Assembly: GCA_963969345.1 (NCBI GenBank)
Contig: OZ017768.1
Location: forward strand, 124,001 to 188,000
Direction: 5' to 3'
Length of the DNA: 64,000 bases
Source: Turbatrix aceti
Lineage: Eukaryota; Nematoda; Chromadorea; Rhabditida; Panagrolaimidae
Position 1 is the stretch's first letter. Each line of letters opens with the position of its first letter. Below are positions 47,001 through 62,000 of this stretch, piece by piece. The notes beneath the pieces are model-generated. The model searched no databases. It saw only the letters and a program-made list of their open reading frames with translations, and had not been told where the DNA came from. Made by a program: the position numbers and the translations under genes.

Positions 47001-50000
47001 AGTAGAAGCAGCAGAATTGTATAGTTCTGGTCACTTCTGGTCACTTTATGTTCCTTCGGTGCACGACAAAAATAGTGCAAAAAACATAAATATGCATCGA
47101 AAAAAAACAGTTTTTTTACAATATGCAAGTTTATGCAGGTGCAAAACAAGTTCTTTATAAACAAAATAACTAGCTTACATGTTTGTAAACTTTTATCGTA
47201 CAAAAATACAACAGACAAAACGCAAAAACAAAATCTATATCTAAAATCGGAAATTTATACGGAAAAAATTGCATACTTTTCAATTTCAATTTTTTTACGG
47301 TTGATGTTTTTGTTTTGATGTTCTTCCTGTAGTTTGTATACACACACCGGACTGGATTGACGATGACCGACAGTCACTTGATGTGAGATGAACTCATTCT
47401 TTCATCACCAAGGCATGCACGAGTGGACATTACTTTTTTTGTTTGAAAACGTAAACAAAAACAAGTTTTTTCCCCTCAAGAAAAAAATTTCTGTTTTGAC
47501 CAGAATGGAGGCAATAAACAACGTGTTTTTCTTTGCTTCAGAGTGGACACGACACGAACACTAGCTGCTGGTTGTCCAGTGGGCAGTACATTTTAGTATT
47601 TTTAACAGCCTGCAGGCTATAGATGACAAGTGTTGTGTCATGACCACAGCACCCGGGAATCTCTCTGCTACTGCAAGGGGAGCAAAACAACTTTTATTTT
47701 TTTATGGAGACAAAAAGGCTTTCAAAACAAGTATAAATAAATAGAGAATGAAAGTTGATTAACACGGAACCGAAATTAAATGCGGAGGGGTACCAAATGC
47801 ATTAACAAATTTTTGGAACATTTAAAAATTTTAATAGCAAAACAACTTGGTTTGTTATCATTAGATATACTATTAGTGCAACGTGACCTAGATTTTAGAT
47901 TGCTTGCCCTCGTATATTCAATGATACGGTATTTTTAATTTCTGATCGAGCAAAGATCTAATATTTTTTGTTGGGTAAATAGCAGAAATTCTTGTTTCTT
48001 TAACATTTTTAATAAATTTTTTTAAGTTTTGCAGTTTGTGCTGACAGCAAATGCTAATTTTTTTATAAATACAAAAATCGCAAGTAAACTTCTGATTGAA
48101 CATAAGAACGGTTTCTTCTGTCTTGATTACAAATTATTAACTGACAGACAGGTCGACAGGGACTGTTCCAAAGAGGGCAATAATACAAAAATGCTACAGA
48201 TCATCATTACATTACATCTATCAAAGTGATGTGAATTCATCATGCAATGACTGATGATCTCTCGTTGGTATCACGATTCAATGAAAATTGAACGGAAACT
48301 CGTGATTATCGTAAACGTTAATTTGCGTGCAATAATTCACAGGTTTTTAACGACTTGCGGTGGTTTGGGGGTTAAAAGTTACGGTTAATTTTTTTTTATT
48401 TGAAAAACATTTTGATACACAAAAAAATTATTGAAAGATAAATTTTGGCATTTGCATTGGGGTGTCATCAAAAATCATTTTACTTGAGCAGTTTTGCCTA
48501 AGATTTGATGCATTTCATTTATTATTTGTGTTCTCATTAGAGTTTTCTGTTGCTCGTTAAGGCAAAAAAAGTTCAGACAAATTGATAGGTATTTAGTTTA
48601 AAAAACGACAACGGATGGCGCCGCATAGATTTAAAAAACGGGAGCGACGCCAAATAACTATTTTTTTGACCCGAATAAATTTTTTTTTATCATGAAAATT
48701 GATAAATATGTTTTCAAAGCGTTCAGAACTGTAAAATTCATATTTATGCTATCGAAATTTCCATTCATTTTTTAATTCTCTGCATTTTTTGTCTGTTCTG
48801 CTAACGAGTTTTTTTCGCTCTGGCGGTTTACTTGTCAGTTTTTTTCTTTTTTTTCCCCAATTTTTTTTTCCTTTTCGTGTGCGTTTTTTTATCTAGACCT
48901 TCGTTTTTTGCTATGCGTTATTTTTTGAATCTACTATAAAAAAATTGTCCCCCTCTACTTCCCCATTCCCTCGTACATAATATACATTCACATGTGCCTC
49001 GTTGGTTTGTTGACATAGTTGTTTTTGTCGGCCGTCGTTTTTTTTCAACTCTACCAGCCTCCCTTCAGCCAGCCAAGCAGTCACATATATAATCTTGGGA
49101 CGAATTTGTTGCCCCTTACTATACTAAAAATTTATGTATAACAAAACGCAAAACAAGAATTGTGGTAGTAATACAAATGTGGTGAAAAACAAAATAATAT
49201 ATTTGGAATTTTTGGATCACATTTTTTTAACTAAAAAATAGATAATGTAAAAATACATCAAAATTCATTTTTAAACGGCGCAACAATCAAATTTGATAAA
49301 ACTTTTTAAAAACACAAAAATAGGAAAAAACAGCCACCTGTAAACACGTTCAAAAAAACCCACCAATTTTTTAAACATAATCGAATTTTTTTTTACCAGG
49401 ACAAACTTTTTGAATCTAATTATTTTTGTCAAAAATGACACCATACTAATTATTGTAAATAACATCTTGCATAAACAAAATACAACAGCAAATTTTTTTT
49501 AGTTTTTAATACCAAAAAATGCACCGTATTGCAAAAGGCACCTTTTTACGGTGGTTGGTAAAAAAACGAGAGCAATGCAAGCATTTTTTTGCACTTTATG
49601 TGCATCCGTCACGAAGCGTAGCACACTGTTTCAATTGGTTGCTTGCACTTTTGCGTCCACGCCTCCGGCGAAGCGTTTGAAGTTCATTACGGTGGATGGT
49701 GATCTTGTAAGCCAGGTGTCAGTAGCTAGATGAGTTACGGTTATTATATTTAGGGTGTGAGGGAGTGGGGGTATTACGGAGCAAGGTAAATTTCGTTCAT
49801 CAAAAAGAAAAAAAAATTGACATATTTCAGTTGAAAATTTTTTGAATGATTTTTGCAATGATGTTTTTACGCTTAGTGCCTGATAGGTGGATTTATCGAT
49901 CTGTTTACGTCCAGCAAACGCAGCATACACGTCGGCACGTGCACATTTATTCGAACGGTCCCCCGTTTTTTCACCCCTTGCTGTCTATCTCTTTTTTCTC

Positions 50001-53000
50001 TTTTTTTTTATGCTTCTGGGCTTGCGGAAAACTAACTACGTGCAGACGTCGTTGTTGTTGTCGTTCTATCGTTGTCGTCAGCGACGAAGCGAAGAGGAGC
50101 GATGACTACTAGCCCCCTCCACGTTCGTTTGAGCGACAAGCACTTCACAAGTGTGCATGTTGTTTTTGTCGTTGTTTTTTTATCTTCCTTTCATGGTACC
50201 AGAGATAGACCAAAAAAACCAAACTTGATCTATATGAACGACGGCCTAGAGATATTTTTTATTGTTTGTGTGGAAGTAAAAAGGAAGAGCATGGGGTGGA
50301 GGAAGTTTTGATCGCTGCTTGGGATGATTTTTAATTTCATATTGGGGCCATTTGAGAACTAAAAACGGGACAAAAGAAATTATGTACAGATAAAAAAAAA
50401 TCTAAATTGAGTAAAATTGGATTTTGGAACGAAAACAAAACGGAGCCAAAACATCGTTGGACACGTGTTTTCATGACTTTTACCTGTAAGCCCCCACAAC
50501 TGATACCCTAAACAAATTCAATCTTGTTTTTGGCACAGCTGTTTTTTTCCTCAGACTAAGTCTTTTCTAAATGACTGTGTTTTTTCTCATTTGTGCCTGG
50601 GAACCCCCGGAGAACTTCCAAGCGGAGTGTGAGGGGGTATAAATCGTATAGTAAGAACTATTTAGGGTTCACAACGACTCTCCGGGCAAACAAGTCCTGT
50701 TCTGTTCTGCTGGCATCATGTATGTATTCATAAACGACGGACCAATAGTTTAGTCTCCCTGGGAGTGACAAACACAATTTTTGCTCAGCATTGTTTTTCT
50801 TTTTTTTCAAGGCCAAGCTCCACCTACTTCCCCTATTTTATTTAGGCTATAGGGCGTCAGCTGAGAGTAGTTTTTTTTCTTCCGTGTTCACTTTTGTTTT
50901 CCCTCAGTCACTTGTTTTTTATCACCGACGGCTGGGGAAAAACAAGTCTATCGAACACACGCATGCTTATGAAAAGGGAAGGGTACGAGCACAAGCACCC
51001 CTAGAACCACAACCGGAACCAAAAAAATTGACTAAAAATACGTCGCCTCTCGTCGTCGTCGATGATGATGACTGACGGACTACAACAAATTGTGAAGTGA
51101 CAGAAAACCCGAACAACTACTGCCGAGTGACTGCTCTTTCAACTTTTCTGCTAATGTGTTTGTGCTTGAAAAAATCTGTAGAAAAAAAACGGTTGTTTTT
51201 TTAGACGTGTCTAGTCAGGAGTAGGAAAAAAATAAATACTTCCACTATACAATGCATACATACTCACGTTGATCAAACAAAGAACGAAGGCAAAAAGGAA
51301 CTAACTAATTATTTTTGTGTGTGTGTTGTTTGTTTATACGCGTTTACTACCTATCTTCTCGGATTGATAAACCAGATCTGCAAAAAAACACGGATAATTA
51401 GCACAATAACAGCATGCAGGGGACGTAAATTGTTTTAAAAAAAACGTACTGGCAGTAGGTATAGTTTAAAAAATGGGGTGCTATTAAATGAATACGTTGT
51501 AGGAATCGCAGTATGATATAGTATGTAATATTTATAGTGCTAAAAATTGAGAAGGACAGTAAACAAATAATTAAAATAAATAAATACGTTGAAAATTGAA
51601 AAGTAGGTTACAAAAACGTTTAATCTGAGATACAAATTTCAGTATTTTTTACATAAGTAAAATTTTTTAAACTTTTCTATATATTAAAAAAAATTTCGAA
51701 AGGTAAAAAAAAACAATACTTTTTTATTTTTTTTTACATTTGAACACATTTTCTGTACCATTAAGTTTCATGGATATAATGGGAAACTAACAAGCGTCAT
51801 ATTTTTTATGTTATCGTCATAGCTTGTAACTTGTTGTTGACCACTTTTGTGAAATCATTTCTGTGAATATTATGCGGACATATAATATTATTGTTATTTA
51901 TATTTACTCTGTGACATTATTGCTAAGAACGAATGTTTTTTATGTTTTGGTGTTTTTCTATTTTGTTTTGATTATTGGATACAGAAGGAAACAAACGAGT
52001 ATTCTTTAGGTTACCTTAAAGTCGGTTACGTCGGATTAGATTGTTGTTATTTTTTTGTTGTTGTTCCTTTCCGAAGAATATAAAGGACTGCTTGTGAGTA
52101 TGCGTAATATCAATTTTTATTACTACTCCGTTTCCCATGGGTTTCTACAGATCGTTATTTGTACAAAATCCGTTGTACACACAAGGGGAACGGTAGGTCA
52201 ACGTTCGTTTCCTTTGGGTCTGCGCTGCGGGCTGGGTTTCCTACTTCAGTTGCGGTTTATACCGACTTGTCCTTTTCCCTTCGTTATTATGTGACTTTAT
52301 CCCCTTTGTGACTCTTTATTATTTATTCTTATTGTGATATTATGGCTGTCGTGATACGTGGGCGCGACCAGGCTTCTGGCCAGGGTTGAATTACCCAAGT
52401 TTGAGGTTCCGAATAAAGACAGTCCTCTCAACGACGGTAGACCTTGGAGAACTTACCCAACGTGCCGGGTAATTCTCTACATGGTGCATCGGCCCCGCAT
52501 CGGGCAATCGGAAACCACCTATCGGCGGCGGGCGAGCAACTCCGACCTACTGGCCCCTGGAGCTGCGACGACGACATCAACCAGCCTCGAGCTCGACGAC
52601 AACCCAGGCCGGGTCCTATCGGTGAGTTTTTCTGAGCGTTGGTTTGAAGAGTCGGAAGTCGAGTCCATCGGGCAAAAGTGGGTGCGCGGTATTTCGGGCT
52701 CTGCGGAGCAAATTCGGTTTTTTTCGGTCTCTTTGAGACAAAACTTGGGTCTTGCGAGACAATTTTCGGCTCTGCGGGGCAAATTCGGTTTTTCGGGCTC
52801 TTTGAGAAAGCTTGTCGGGTCTTGCGAGACAATTTTGAGGCTCTGCGGAGCAAATTTCGGGCTCTTTGGAGCAAAGTCGGGTTTCGGGCTCTCGGAGCAA
52901 TTTCTTTCGGGTAGGGTAGCCTACAAAAATCTTTTCGGGTCTCGTTGAGACAAATTTCGGGTGGGCGTAGCCTACAATCGCTTTTCGGGTCTTTCGTTAG

Positions 53001-56000
53001 ACAAGTTTCGTTTTTTCGTCGCGTAAGTTTAGCCTACACTTGGATCCAGGACCATGGTTGCTTCACGGCAGGATGTCATCACTAACGTGATCTTCCGGGT
53101 CAAGGATATCGAGCGTGATTACCAACGGTTGCGCCAAATGGAGACAAGCGACCCTCCAACACCTTCGGGTCAGCTTTTCTACCTGGCCGAACGGTATCGA
53201 AACAAACTGCTAGCCATCATGCAGGATGTTGATGAGTTGACGGCCAAGATCAACGCGAACCCCAACATCGCCGGCAACGAGGCCGAGTTCGCATTTGTCA
53301 CCGGTGGGACGTTCGACGTGTTTTACAGTCAAAGTAGAACTCAAGCAGAGGCGATAATGAACGAGAACAGGGAGCATACGGTCAGCTCACGTGAGGAGTC
53401 AAGGCGATCGAACGCTCAGCGATCTAGGTTCAGCGACAAGGTCGAGTCTAGCTCGGACCTCGTAGTCACCTGGTCCAGCAACATCAATAAAGGAGGCCAG
53501 CATGCGCCGCTACCAGGACAGCCGAGGATTCAGCAGGCACCGGAACGGCAGCTGCCAAAAATCAAAACGTCAACGCCGAACGAGTCACGGGTAGACGGTA
53601 ACGACTTGGTTGGCTACTTTGACCAGTTACTCGCCGATTCGTACGCGCAGCAACCAAGGCATGAGCAGGTCCGGCAGGACTCGTACGAGCGGCAGCTAGG
53701 GCATGTTCATGCAGCGCAGAATTCGTTTGCGCCACAGCCGCGACTAGGTGAAGGCTCGTATTTGCAACCTCCAAGGCAAGCTCAGGCACGAGGCGACGAG
53801 CAGCCACAGTACATTATCGCGAGAAAGGAGACGTTAGTGAAGGTGCCGGAGTTCAACGGAGCACCGGAGAAGTGGCTGCCTTTTTACGCGGCGTTCCATG
53901 AGGGATACGCAACCAACGACCGGCTCACGGATCTCAAGAAAATGACAACTCTCTGCGAGGCTCTACGGGGAAATGCGGCAGAATTTCTTAGCGTGTTTCC
54001 CACTACCGGCGAATACTTTCGAGAAGCGTGGCAGCAACTGCAAGATCATTACGGGCGCGCGGAAGATCTAGTCGACGATCTCATGCGAAAACTCCGGACG
54101 CTGCAGCCGGCGACGGAGAAAGCAGCGAGCATCGAGCAGACCACGTTCAAGGTACGGAGCTACGTCTTCCAAATCATTCATCACGATCCGAGCTACGAGA
54201 GATCCAACGACCTCATGAACATCGTGAAAACGAAGTGGCCACTGTCGGTAGTCGAAAAGCTGGCCTACGAACGGCACGTTACGAACCACGGAGCTCGCTA
54301 TTCGGTCAAAGACGCGATCCAGCAGGTTATTGTCATGGCACGAGGCCGTAGGGAGGCCGAGGATTCTGAAAAGGATAAAGGTGGTCGGTATCAGACGAAG
54401 ACGGATAACCAACCGCGTCAGGGTAGCGGATCAGGCCGACACGTATTCTTCAGTAAATGCCCGTTCTGTGACGAGTCTGGGCACGCTCCAGAAGACTGCA
54501 CAACGGTTGCGCAGTTAGCGGAACGTAAACAGATGGCGGTTTCGCGTAGGCTTTGTTTCAAGTGCTTGCAACCCGATCACAAGTCACCTGAGTGCGCGTC
54601 GACGTGCAAGGCGTGTCAACAGAATCACCACGCGGCCTTTTGTTTTGACCGAAATCGAGCGCAACGGACCAGTCCGGCGACGGCAGCGAACACCGAGCCT
54701 CTGAGAACGTTCTTAGCTATCTCGGATAAGAACGGCTTTCTCGTCGCGACGGTCAAATGCAAGAGCGGACCACGAGGAGAAGCGGTCTACCTCAACGTGA
54801 TGCTGGATACGGCATCAAACGTGACGTATATATCTAACGAAGCAATGCAGAAACTCAAAGCCAAGCGTAGTGATCCTGATTTGCTTGTGGCACGCGGGCT
54901 AACTGGCAGGTCGACAGCGGTCCAGGCGTCCAAAGTTGCGTTCACCATTATTACGGACGATGAGGAACTCGTAGTTCAGGGGCTTTCCGTCGAGAGCATC
55001 GCAAGTGGTACGGTTCAAGTCACACAGCAAGAAAGCCCCGATTTCGGCAAATTAGTGAACATTGACGTCCTACTCGGAGTTCACTATACCCTCAGGCTGT
55101 TCAGAGGCCAGGCGAACTCGCCGACGAACGGCACCATTGCTCGGCCAACGTCAGTCGGTACGTTTCTTCTTCCGGAACACCCGAACTTTGGCGACGAGGA
55201 TGCTCCAACGGATTTACAGACGGCCGAGACAACGCGCAACCTTACGGTATCGGATTTACGTAGCGAAGGCCAAAATCAGACGAGTGATCACGTTGTGTCG
55301 GAGCAAATTGAAGCTGTCGGGACGCAAGAATCGGTCTTGTGCACGGCGTCGCCCGTCACTGACCCCGCGCAGCACGAGAAGAACGATGAACGGTCGTTAG
55401 GTGTAGAAGATTACGGTAGTTACGCGTATTTGGTTCGCATGGTATCTATGGGCGGTCAAGAAAACCAATGGGCTCGACGGTCGAAGGAGCTTCGACCAAT
55501 GTTTCAGAGTTTTGGGGACTGTCAGGCCTGGTGCTCGGACGAACGGTTGCCTTTGCGACAAAGGCAGATCGACCCCGGCAAACAACCGGCAGCCGACCAG
55601 AAGCGCGTCATGGGGCCAGGCCAGTTGGTAGTGCAGCTCAACCAGAAAAGCCTGTCGATCCTGCAAATGGTCTGTCACCTTGCAAAAATCGTCGAGCAAA
55701 GGCGAGCGGCCCTTGCACTCAACCCAGGCAACGTCACCATGACCAGAATGATTGCATGGCGGCATCCGGAATTCTGCCTGCCTCTCGCCGCGGGCCCGGA
55801 AGGCCTGCATCAGCTGCGGATGCAGCAGCGGCAGGATCAGTTCGAGAAGGTCTTCCATCGGTGGATTCGTCAGTCAGATCGTCACCATGAGCAGGAACGA
55901 GCCGAGTCTATCAATGTCGGCGACCCTCGCAGTCAGTGGAAGCCAGGTATCTCAACCTACGGCACTCCTGACGGACTCTACGCCCTCGAGACGTGGTTCT

Positions 56001-59000
56001 AACCCGTCGTTTGGCGTCCTTTCCTCCCCTTCCCCCGTCCCCAATTCTTTGTGAGGGAAACCCCAGCCACGCGAGCTTCGACCCGGCGCGTTTTGGAATA
56101 TCTTGAATCCTTTCCTCGTTTTTTGTTTTTTGTGTTTCACGGCGAGGCCGGACGAAGGTCGAATCAGGGCTTGAAGGTTTGAGGCCCCACCTAGGTCCGT
56201 TCCCGCACGTGTATGTTTTCATTCTTTGGAACTACGAATTACCAAAGCCACCCAAGGCGGAGTTATGAAAAATTGAAAATCTTACATAAATTGTTCTATC
56301 TAATTTGGATTCACATCAGCTTGTAAACATGAAAGAGATGAAAGCAAAACTATTTTTTGTTCAGAGATAATGAGTATAAAAAATTATCCTCCTCCTTTTT
56401 AATAAATTAAGGGGGATAGTTAACTGCCAAATAAAGAAGTAAACAAAAGCTAGGTACAATGAACAACGTTGTGTTACTGTGACTATATGTAGATCTTCTC
56501 CTCCAGCATTCGATCTGTGTTTCTTCATACTTTTGTCCTGATTAAATTTATTTTCTTATTTAGCCTGATTTAATTTTTTTGTTTTATTATTTATCGTAAC
56601 ACTGATACATTTGTTCAAAGTAGAGAACACAACAATTTATTTTTTTGTCTCGTTTTTGATATCGTATATTTTCCGTAATCGGATCAAATCGTTCCTTTTT
56701 TGCTGCCGCTGCCAGACAAAGAGAACAAAAGTGTCATCAACAGTTATTTTTCATGCGTGCAATTTTTGACAGATATTTTTTGGTCTGACGTGATGTGCTG
56801 GCTGGCAGTAGCAGCAAACAGACCAGACATACACTAATTTCACTTGTTATAGAAGCTCTAGAAGAGGATACGTAACTTTGCGTGAACGTGATCTCGTTGT
56901 TTTTGCAAGTGGATTTTTCGATTTTTGTGTGTTAAAATTTTCTCCAGTTTGTTGTATCTAAAGGATAAAGTTTTTAATGTTTTGTAAATATTTTTTGTGA
57001 CAAGTTAAAAGACGGAAATGAAGCCTGCAAATAGCAAGCATCACGAACGAACAAAAAGGGGCGGTGTTGTTTTTATGCTCCTATTTTGTTCTGTTTTTTT
57101 AGTTCTTGTTATTCCCTTTCATTGGCGGCAAGGAACTCGGAGGGGAGGCGACAGAGACTCACATTAGTCTGTCTCTGTCGCGTTTGGCCTTCTGCACATA
57201 CACCCATGCAGCATGCCCATATCCCATGCCACAGGCAGTGTTTACGTACCACAGGTTGTTGGAAATGAGAGGGGGTTTAGCTATCCCATCCACGTGACTG
57301 ATTTTATACTGTCGATGTTTTTAAAAGGGGGATGGATTGATTTTGGGGTTGAAAGTCTTTTAATTTAAAACTTGGCGTGATCCGACAGCTATTTACGATG
57401 TTTGGGCTAATACGCTATTGATTTGGAATCTTGAAGCAAACCAAAGTTTAAAACAACTCCAGAACCCTGACTTCATGTTATTTTTGTAACAAAACTCAGT
57501 TTTGCACGATGTGTGCTATTTTTTACAACTTTTAAAGGGTCTTATTTTACCACAGATATTTTTCATTGGTAAATAAGTATAAAAAGTATGTATACAAAAT
57601 TGTATCGTAAGAAAAAGTAGAAACTTTGGTTGCACGCAACGTGAAATTCAATAGAGAAGTAATACTACTGCGCACTTTTTTGTAGTCATCTAAAAATCTA
57701 AAATAAAAGAATTTGGCATAATATATCTGCGTCATGCGGTGAATATCAAGATTTGTACTTCACCTGTTTGCGGTATTCTTGACGTATAATAACGTGGATA
57801 TGAGGCCTATTACGCCTGGAAATAGGCAAATTACGTATATTTGAGGATTTGGATGGCATTTAGTATAATAAAGTTTTGTTTGGAGTCGCTTCTGGTAGAT
57901 GACAACTTGTTATCGCCGCCTATAAGTTACTACTATTAGCTACCTCATTTGATGCCGTTTGCACAACTTGTTAGTTACTCCTCATTTTACCGATGCTTGG
58001 CTGCTAGATACCAGGTAAGTTTTATAGTTTTCATTCTTCACTTTTATTTTTTTCAATCCCAAGGCGGTTATAATCAGATACACTACACGTCAATAGTAAT
58101 TGTGAGAAGCCTGCCCCGGAGGGAACCGACCCTAACAATGAAAATGATGACTGAATGGTTTCGTCTGATGACACACCACACCTCATGTCAGTCTTGTGCA
58201 TGTCAGAACGACAGTAGGACTACGGTGTCCCGTCCAGCAGTTGTTCTTTTCTTTTCCGTTCTCGACTGGGTTGGGTTGATTTTCGTACGTCGGACGGACG
58301 AACAAAAATTCGTTCCATAGTGGATGCCCGTCCGGGGACGGGACTTTCAGGGGTTGTGTTTTTTTACGCTCGGTTTTTTCTGCCTTTCTCTCGCTCTCTT
58401 CTAGGATCGATTTTTTTGCTATATTTTTTTGATAGAATAAAAACGTTAAAGTAACTCTTTTTTTTGCTATCGTACGAACCAGTTTTCCACAGATTGATAA
58501 AAACGTTAACAGAAACCACTCAAAAAGTACAGAACCCCAGTTTGCGATTCCATGACAACACCTGTGGCCGAGTCGTCGGTACGTTTATTCCCTGCTCTCG
58601 ACACACCATGCATAGACAGACTATCATCAGCTGATGCGTGTAGACAAGGAAGGGGAGGCGGAGGCTAGACGCTATTTACAAAAAATTGCTGCCGCCAAAA
58701 GTTGTTTTTTTGCGGCTTTGACGTAGTAAAAAAATAAAACGCTCTAAACCAATTCTATCCTCTTTTCATCTTCCCTGACTTACTTCGCTGTTAGCTTTCT
58801 TGTTTTTGAGTATTGTTTCCTTTCACAGTGAATCAGATGATGTACTTTTGAAATTGAATTTTTGAAGTTTTGATGCACTGTATACAGCAGACGTAAGGAG
58901 TACTGTACTTGCATGATCTGAAAAAAATAAAGGTGGACGCGGGATAATGATAGACAACTGTTCGAGGGTGAAAGTGCATTTTCGGAAGGCACGCGGTATC

Positions 59001-62000
59001 ATAAAAGTTGCATCTTAAAAAAGGGGTCGCTTGGCTGCTTTAGTATTATTTCTTTATTAATTGGCTTTAGATTTAGTTTTTTCAACATTGATACAAAAAT
59101 TCAAAAAAATTTTAATAAAAAGACTGTTTTGCTAACTTACTAAAAAAATTTTGAAAGTAAAAAAACCCTGCAGATGTGTAGATGCGTAATTAATTATTTT
59201 CATACCCCTCATCGTAGTGCCGTGTTAAATTTTTCATACTTGAAATTTTTTGCAAAACGTCCCAATACATTTTTCTTTTTAAGTTAAATTGAGATGATAA
59301 AGGTATAATTATTGCGTACACTTACGCAATTTGAGATGCTAATTTATCTTGCGTTGCGGATGAAAAAAATCCATAAAAGGTTTTGCAATATAATAAAACA
59401 AAAACGGAAATTTTTATTTAAATGATTTAATATTAAACTTTTTTTATTAAAAAAACAGTTCGAAAATTTTTAAATTTAAAAATTGTGTGCTTTTTCACGT
59501 TTTCATAGTATTTATTTTTTTCTATCCCAATGAGGGACAAAACATATCCTGTATTAAATATAATTTGTCTGCTTGATTGTTTGCGTTACATTGTCATATT
59601 TATGCCGAGTATAAGTTTATGGTAGGAAAGTATGGTGTGTTCTCAGGCAGACGGCCGACATAAGTACGGTATCCGATTATCTGGAGTAGTTTGGCTTACT
59701 CTGTGGCTTTGTGTGATGTGCCTTTGCATTGTACAAATTAGTAGTTGCATTATGATTCCATGGACGAACATGATGGCACTGATGTGCATAAATAGAGTAA
59801 CAGTGAGTGAATGACGGCAAGCTTTGTTCTGTTTTCTAATGTGTTAATGAACGTTGGAATCAGTCCTATGACAAGTTGAACGTTACTTTAGACATTTGGA
59901 AAATGCAAAAAAACGTCAAAAAAAGTTTAGGGTATTTTGGAATCACGTTTCGAAATTCGTTTTTCAGGAACATGTAGATAACCGTGAAAAACGTTTAAAA
60001 AAACTGTTTTCTTATGCAAAACTGAACTTTTGGATGCATTAACCGACAACTATTGAAAACCGAAGGACCAATCAATTGGGCGATAAAGTTGAACCAGCCC
60101 ATCAACGACCTATTTTCGGGTGGTACTTTTATGCTTTTGGAAAACATCGTCAAACGTTATTCTCTTGCAAAAAAACGCCGTAAATTTTTTTAAACTTTTT
60201 TAGCATATCACTGATACGGCGTAAAATTTTAAAACAATTATTTTTGTACAATTTTTAAAAGTCGATTTTACTGTTCGTTTGCCTGAACCAAAAATTTGTG
60301 TACCTTACATTGTTTTGGCAGGACTAAATAATGACCAACGCTAATGATAAGGATTTAAATAGTCTGATGATTGTTTTTTTTGTGTTTTTCATGTGCAAAC
60401 AACTTTTTTTCAGCGCTTTTTTTATTGTCTAGTCAGACAGCGCCTGATCGTAGGTCTTGCTTTCTTCTCCGGGATTGATAGCTGGTGTAAACAATATGAC
60501 ATAAAATTTTTTATATACAGTATGCCATAACTTTAAATACTGATACGGTTGGTAGTGTGCAACGTTGTCTGATAAGAATATGATTTTTCTGTTTTAATCG
60601 CTTACCCGGAGGTCTGGTTTAAAAAAAATTAAAAAATTAGCAGGTAAACTAAAGTAAAGTAAAGTAAAGAGGTATTAATTTTATATGAGACAGGAAATGT
60701 TTTTTTGTTACCTGTCATGAGCTAAAAAATTACAAAAGACAAAGCAACATGATTTTTTTGTGTTGTTTGTACCTTCATCTGCAAAAAATTGCACACAAAA
60801 AAGCGGCAGTTTTATTGCAGGATGAAAAAAAAGAAAGCTGCAAAGATGTTTTTTAGGGTCGTCTAGTCATGTACTGATAAAGACTTGATACTTATAACGT
60901 GTTTGAGAGGACGTAAAAGTACTTTTACACTTTTACGTAAAATACTTGTTGATTTTTCCCTGATTAAACGCTTATTCTAAAATCGTGTCGAGATCATAAT
61001 CTTATTTTTTTAAATAAATATTCTTTAGCATCCATCACTAAAAAAGTCATCAAATAAGTGGTGGTGTTCAAACCAAGAAGTTTACACATAACCTACCTGT
61101 CACTCCATTTGGACTAGCTTTTTGTTTTACCTGTACAAATATCAAACTTTTTTCTAAAAAACAACAGAAAAAAATACAAATCGGGGTCTATTTTTTGACC
61201 AATTTAATTTTTGAACGTGGAGACAGAAAGGTATCGGAGCAAGCGTCTCACCACGAAAAGGCACACGGATAACAGCGGGGACGACATCCAAGCAATGCTG
61301 GATGTCAACCAGATGAATCGTATTGCCCTTCAACAGCAGTGGAATGTTCTTAGCCAGTTTTATTCCAAGGTTTGACCTTTAAAAAACGGCCAAGCTTGAT
61401 TTCATTATTTTTTCTTTTTTTTAAATTCATCCGTTTTTTAATTCTAAATTCAATGGTATATGTTTTTTAGCAACAATTAACAACTCCCGACGATCCAGTA
61501 ATTCACTCACCCCCGTCCTTTCGATTGTCTGCAGGTAACGTGCTTGGCAACCCCCAAATGCCCGGACTCATCCAGGGCGTCGGAAGCCAGGGCCCCGTCG
61601 GAGGCTCCCTGACCACTGGCGGCCAGGGTCTTGGTGGAAGCAACAGCGGCAGCTTTGAGGATATCAATCGGCCTCGTAGGTCCAAGACGTGTCGGGTCTG
61701 CGGAGACCACGCTACCGGGTACAATTTCAACGTCATCACATGCGAGTCGTGCAAGGCGTTCTTTCGTAGAAATGCACTTCGACCTAAGGTAAAAATTTAG
61801 AACAATATGCCAAATCTAAAAAAAGTGGACAATGAAAAGTGCTAATTTTTTTCTGTCATTTGCGCAGTCGAAAAAAAAGTTCTAAATTTTTTGATATAAA
61901 AAATTTAGGACGAGGCTTCGTTAGACGACAACAAATACAAAATGACAGTAAGTCAATTTTTTGGGATGTTTTATGTTTTTTCTGCATCACTGAGCCGAAA

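Noticed and set aside
52358..52948. 196-codon frame and its minus-strand partners in the retroelement leader
   Set aside because: The frames run through the hairpin array, whose repeat unit is free of stops in several frames; Gag starts later at ACCATGG.
55397..55858. 153-codon minus-strand frame in the retroelement
   Set aside because: Opposite the Gag-protease frame's tail; no domain recognised, likely a shadow.
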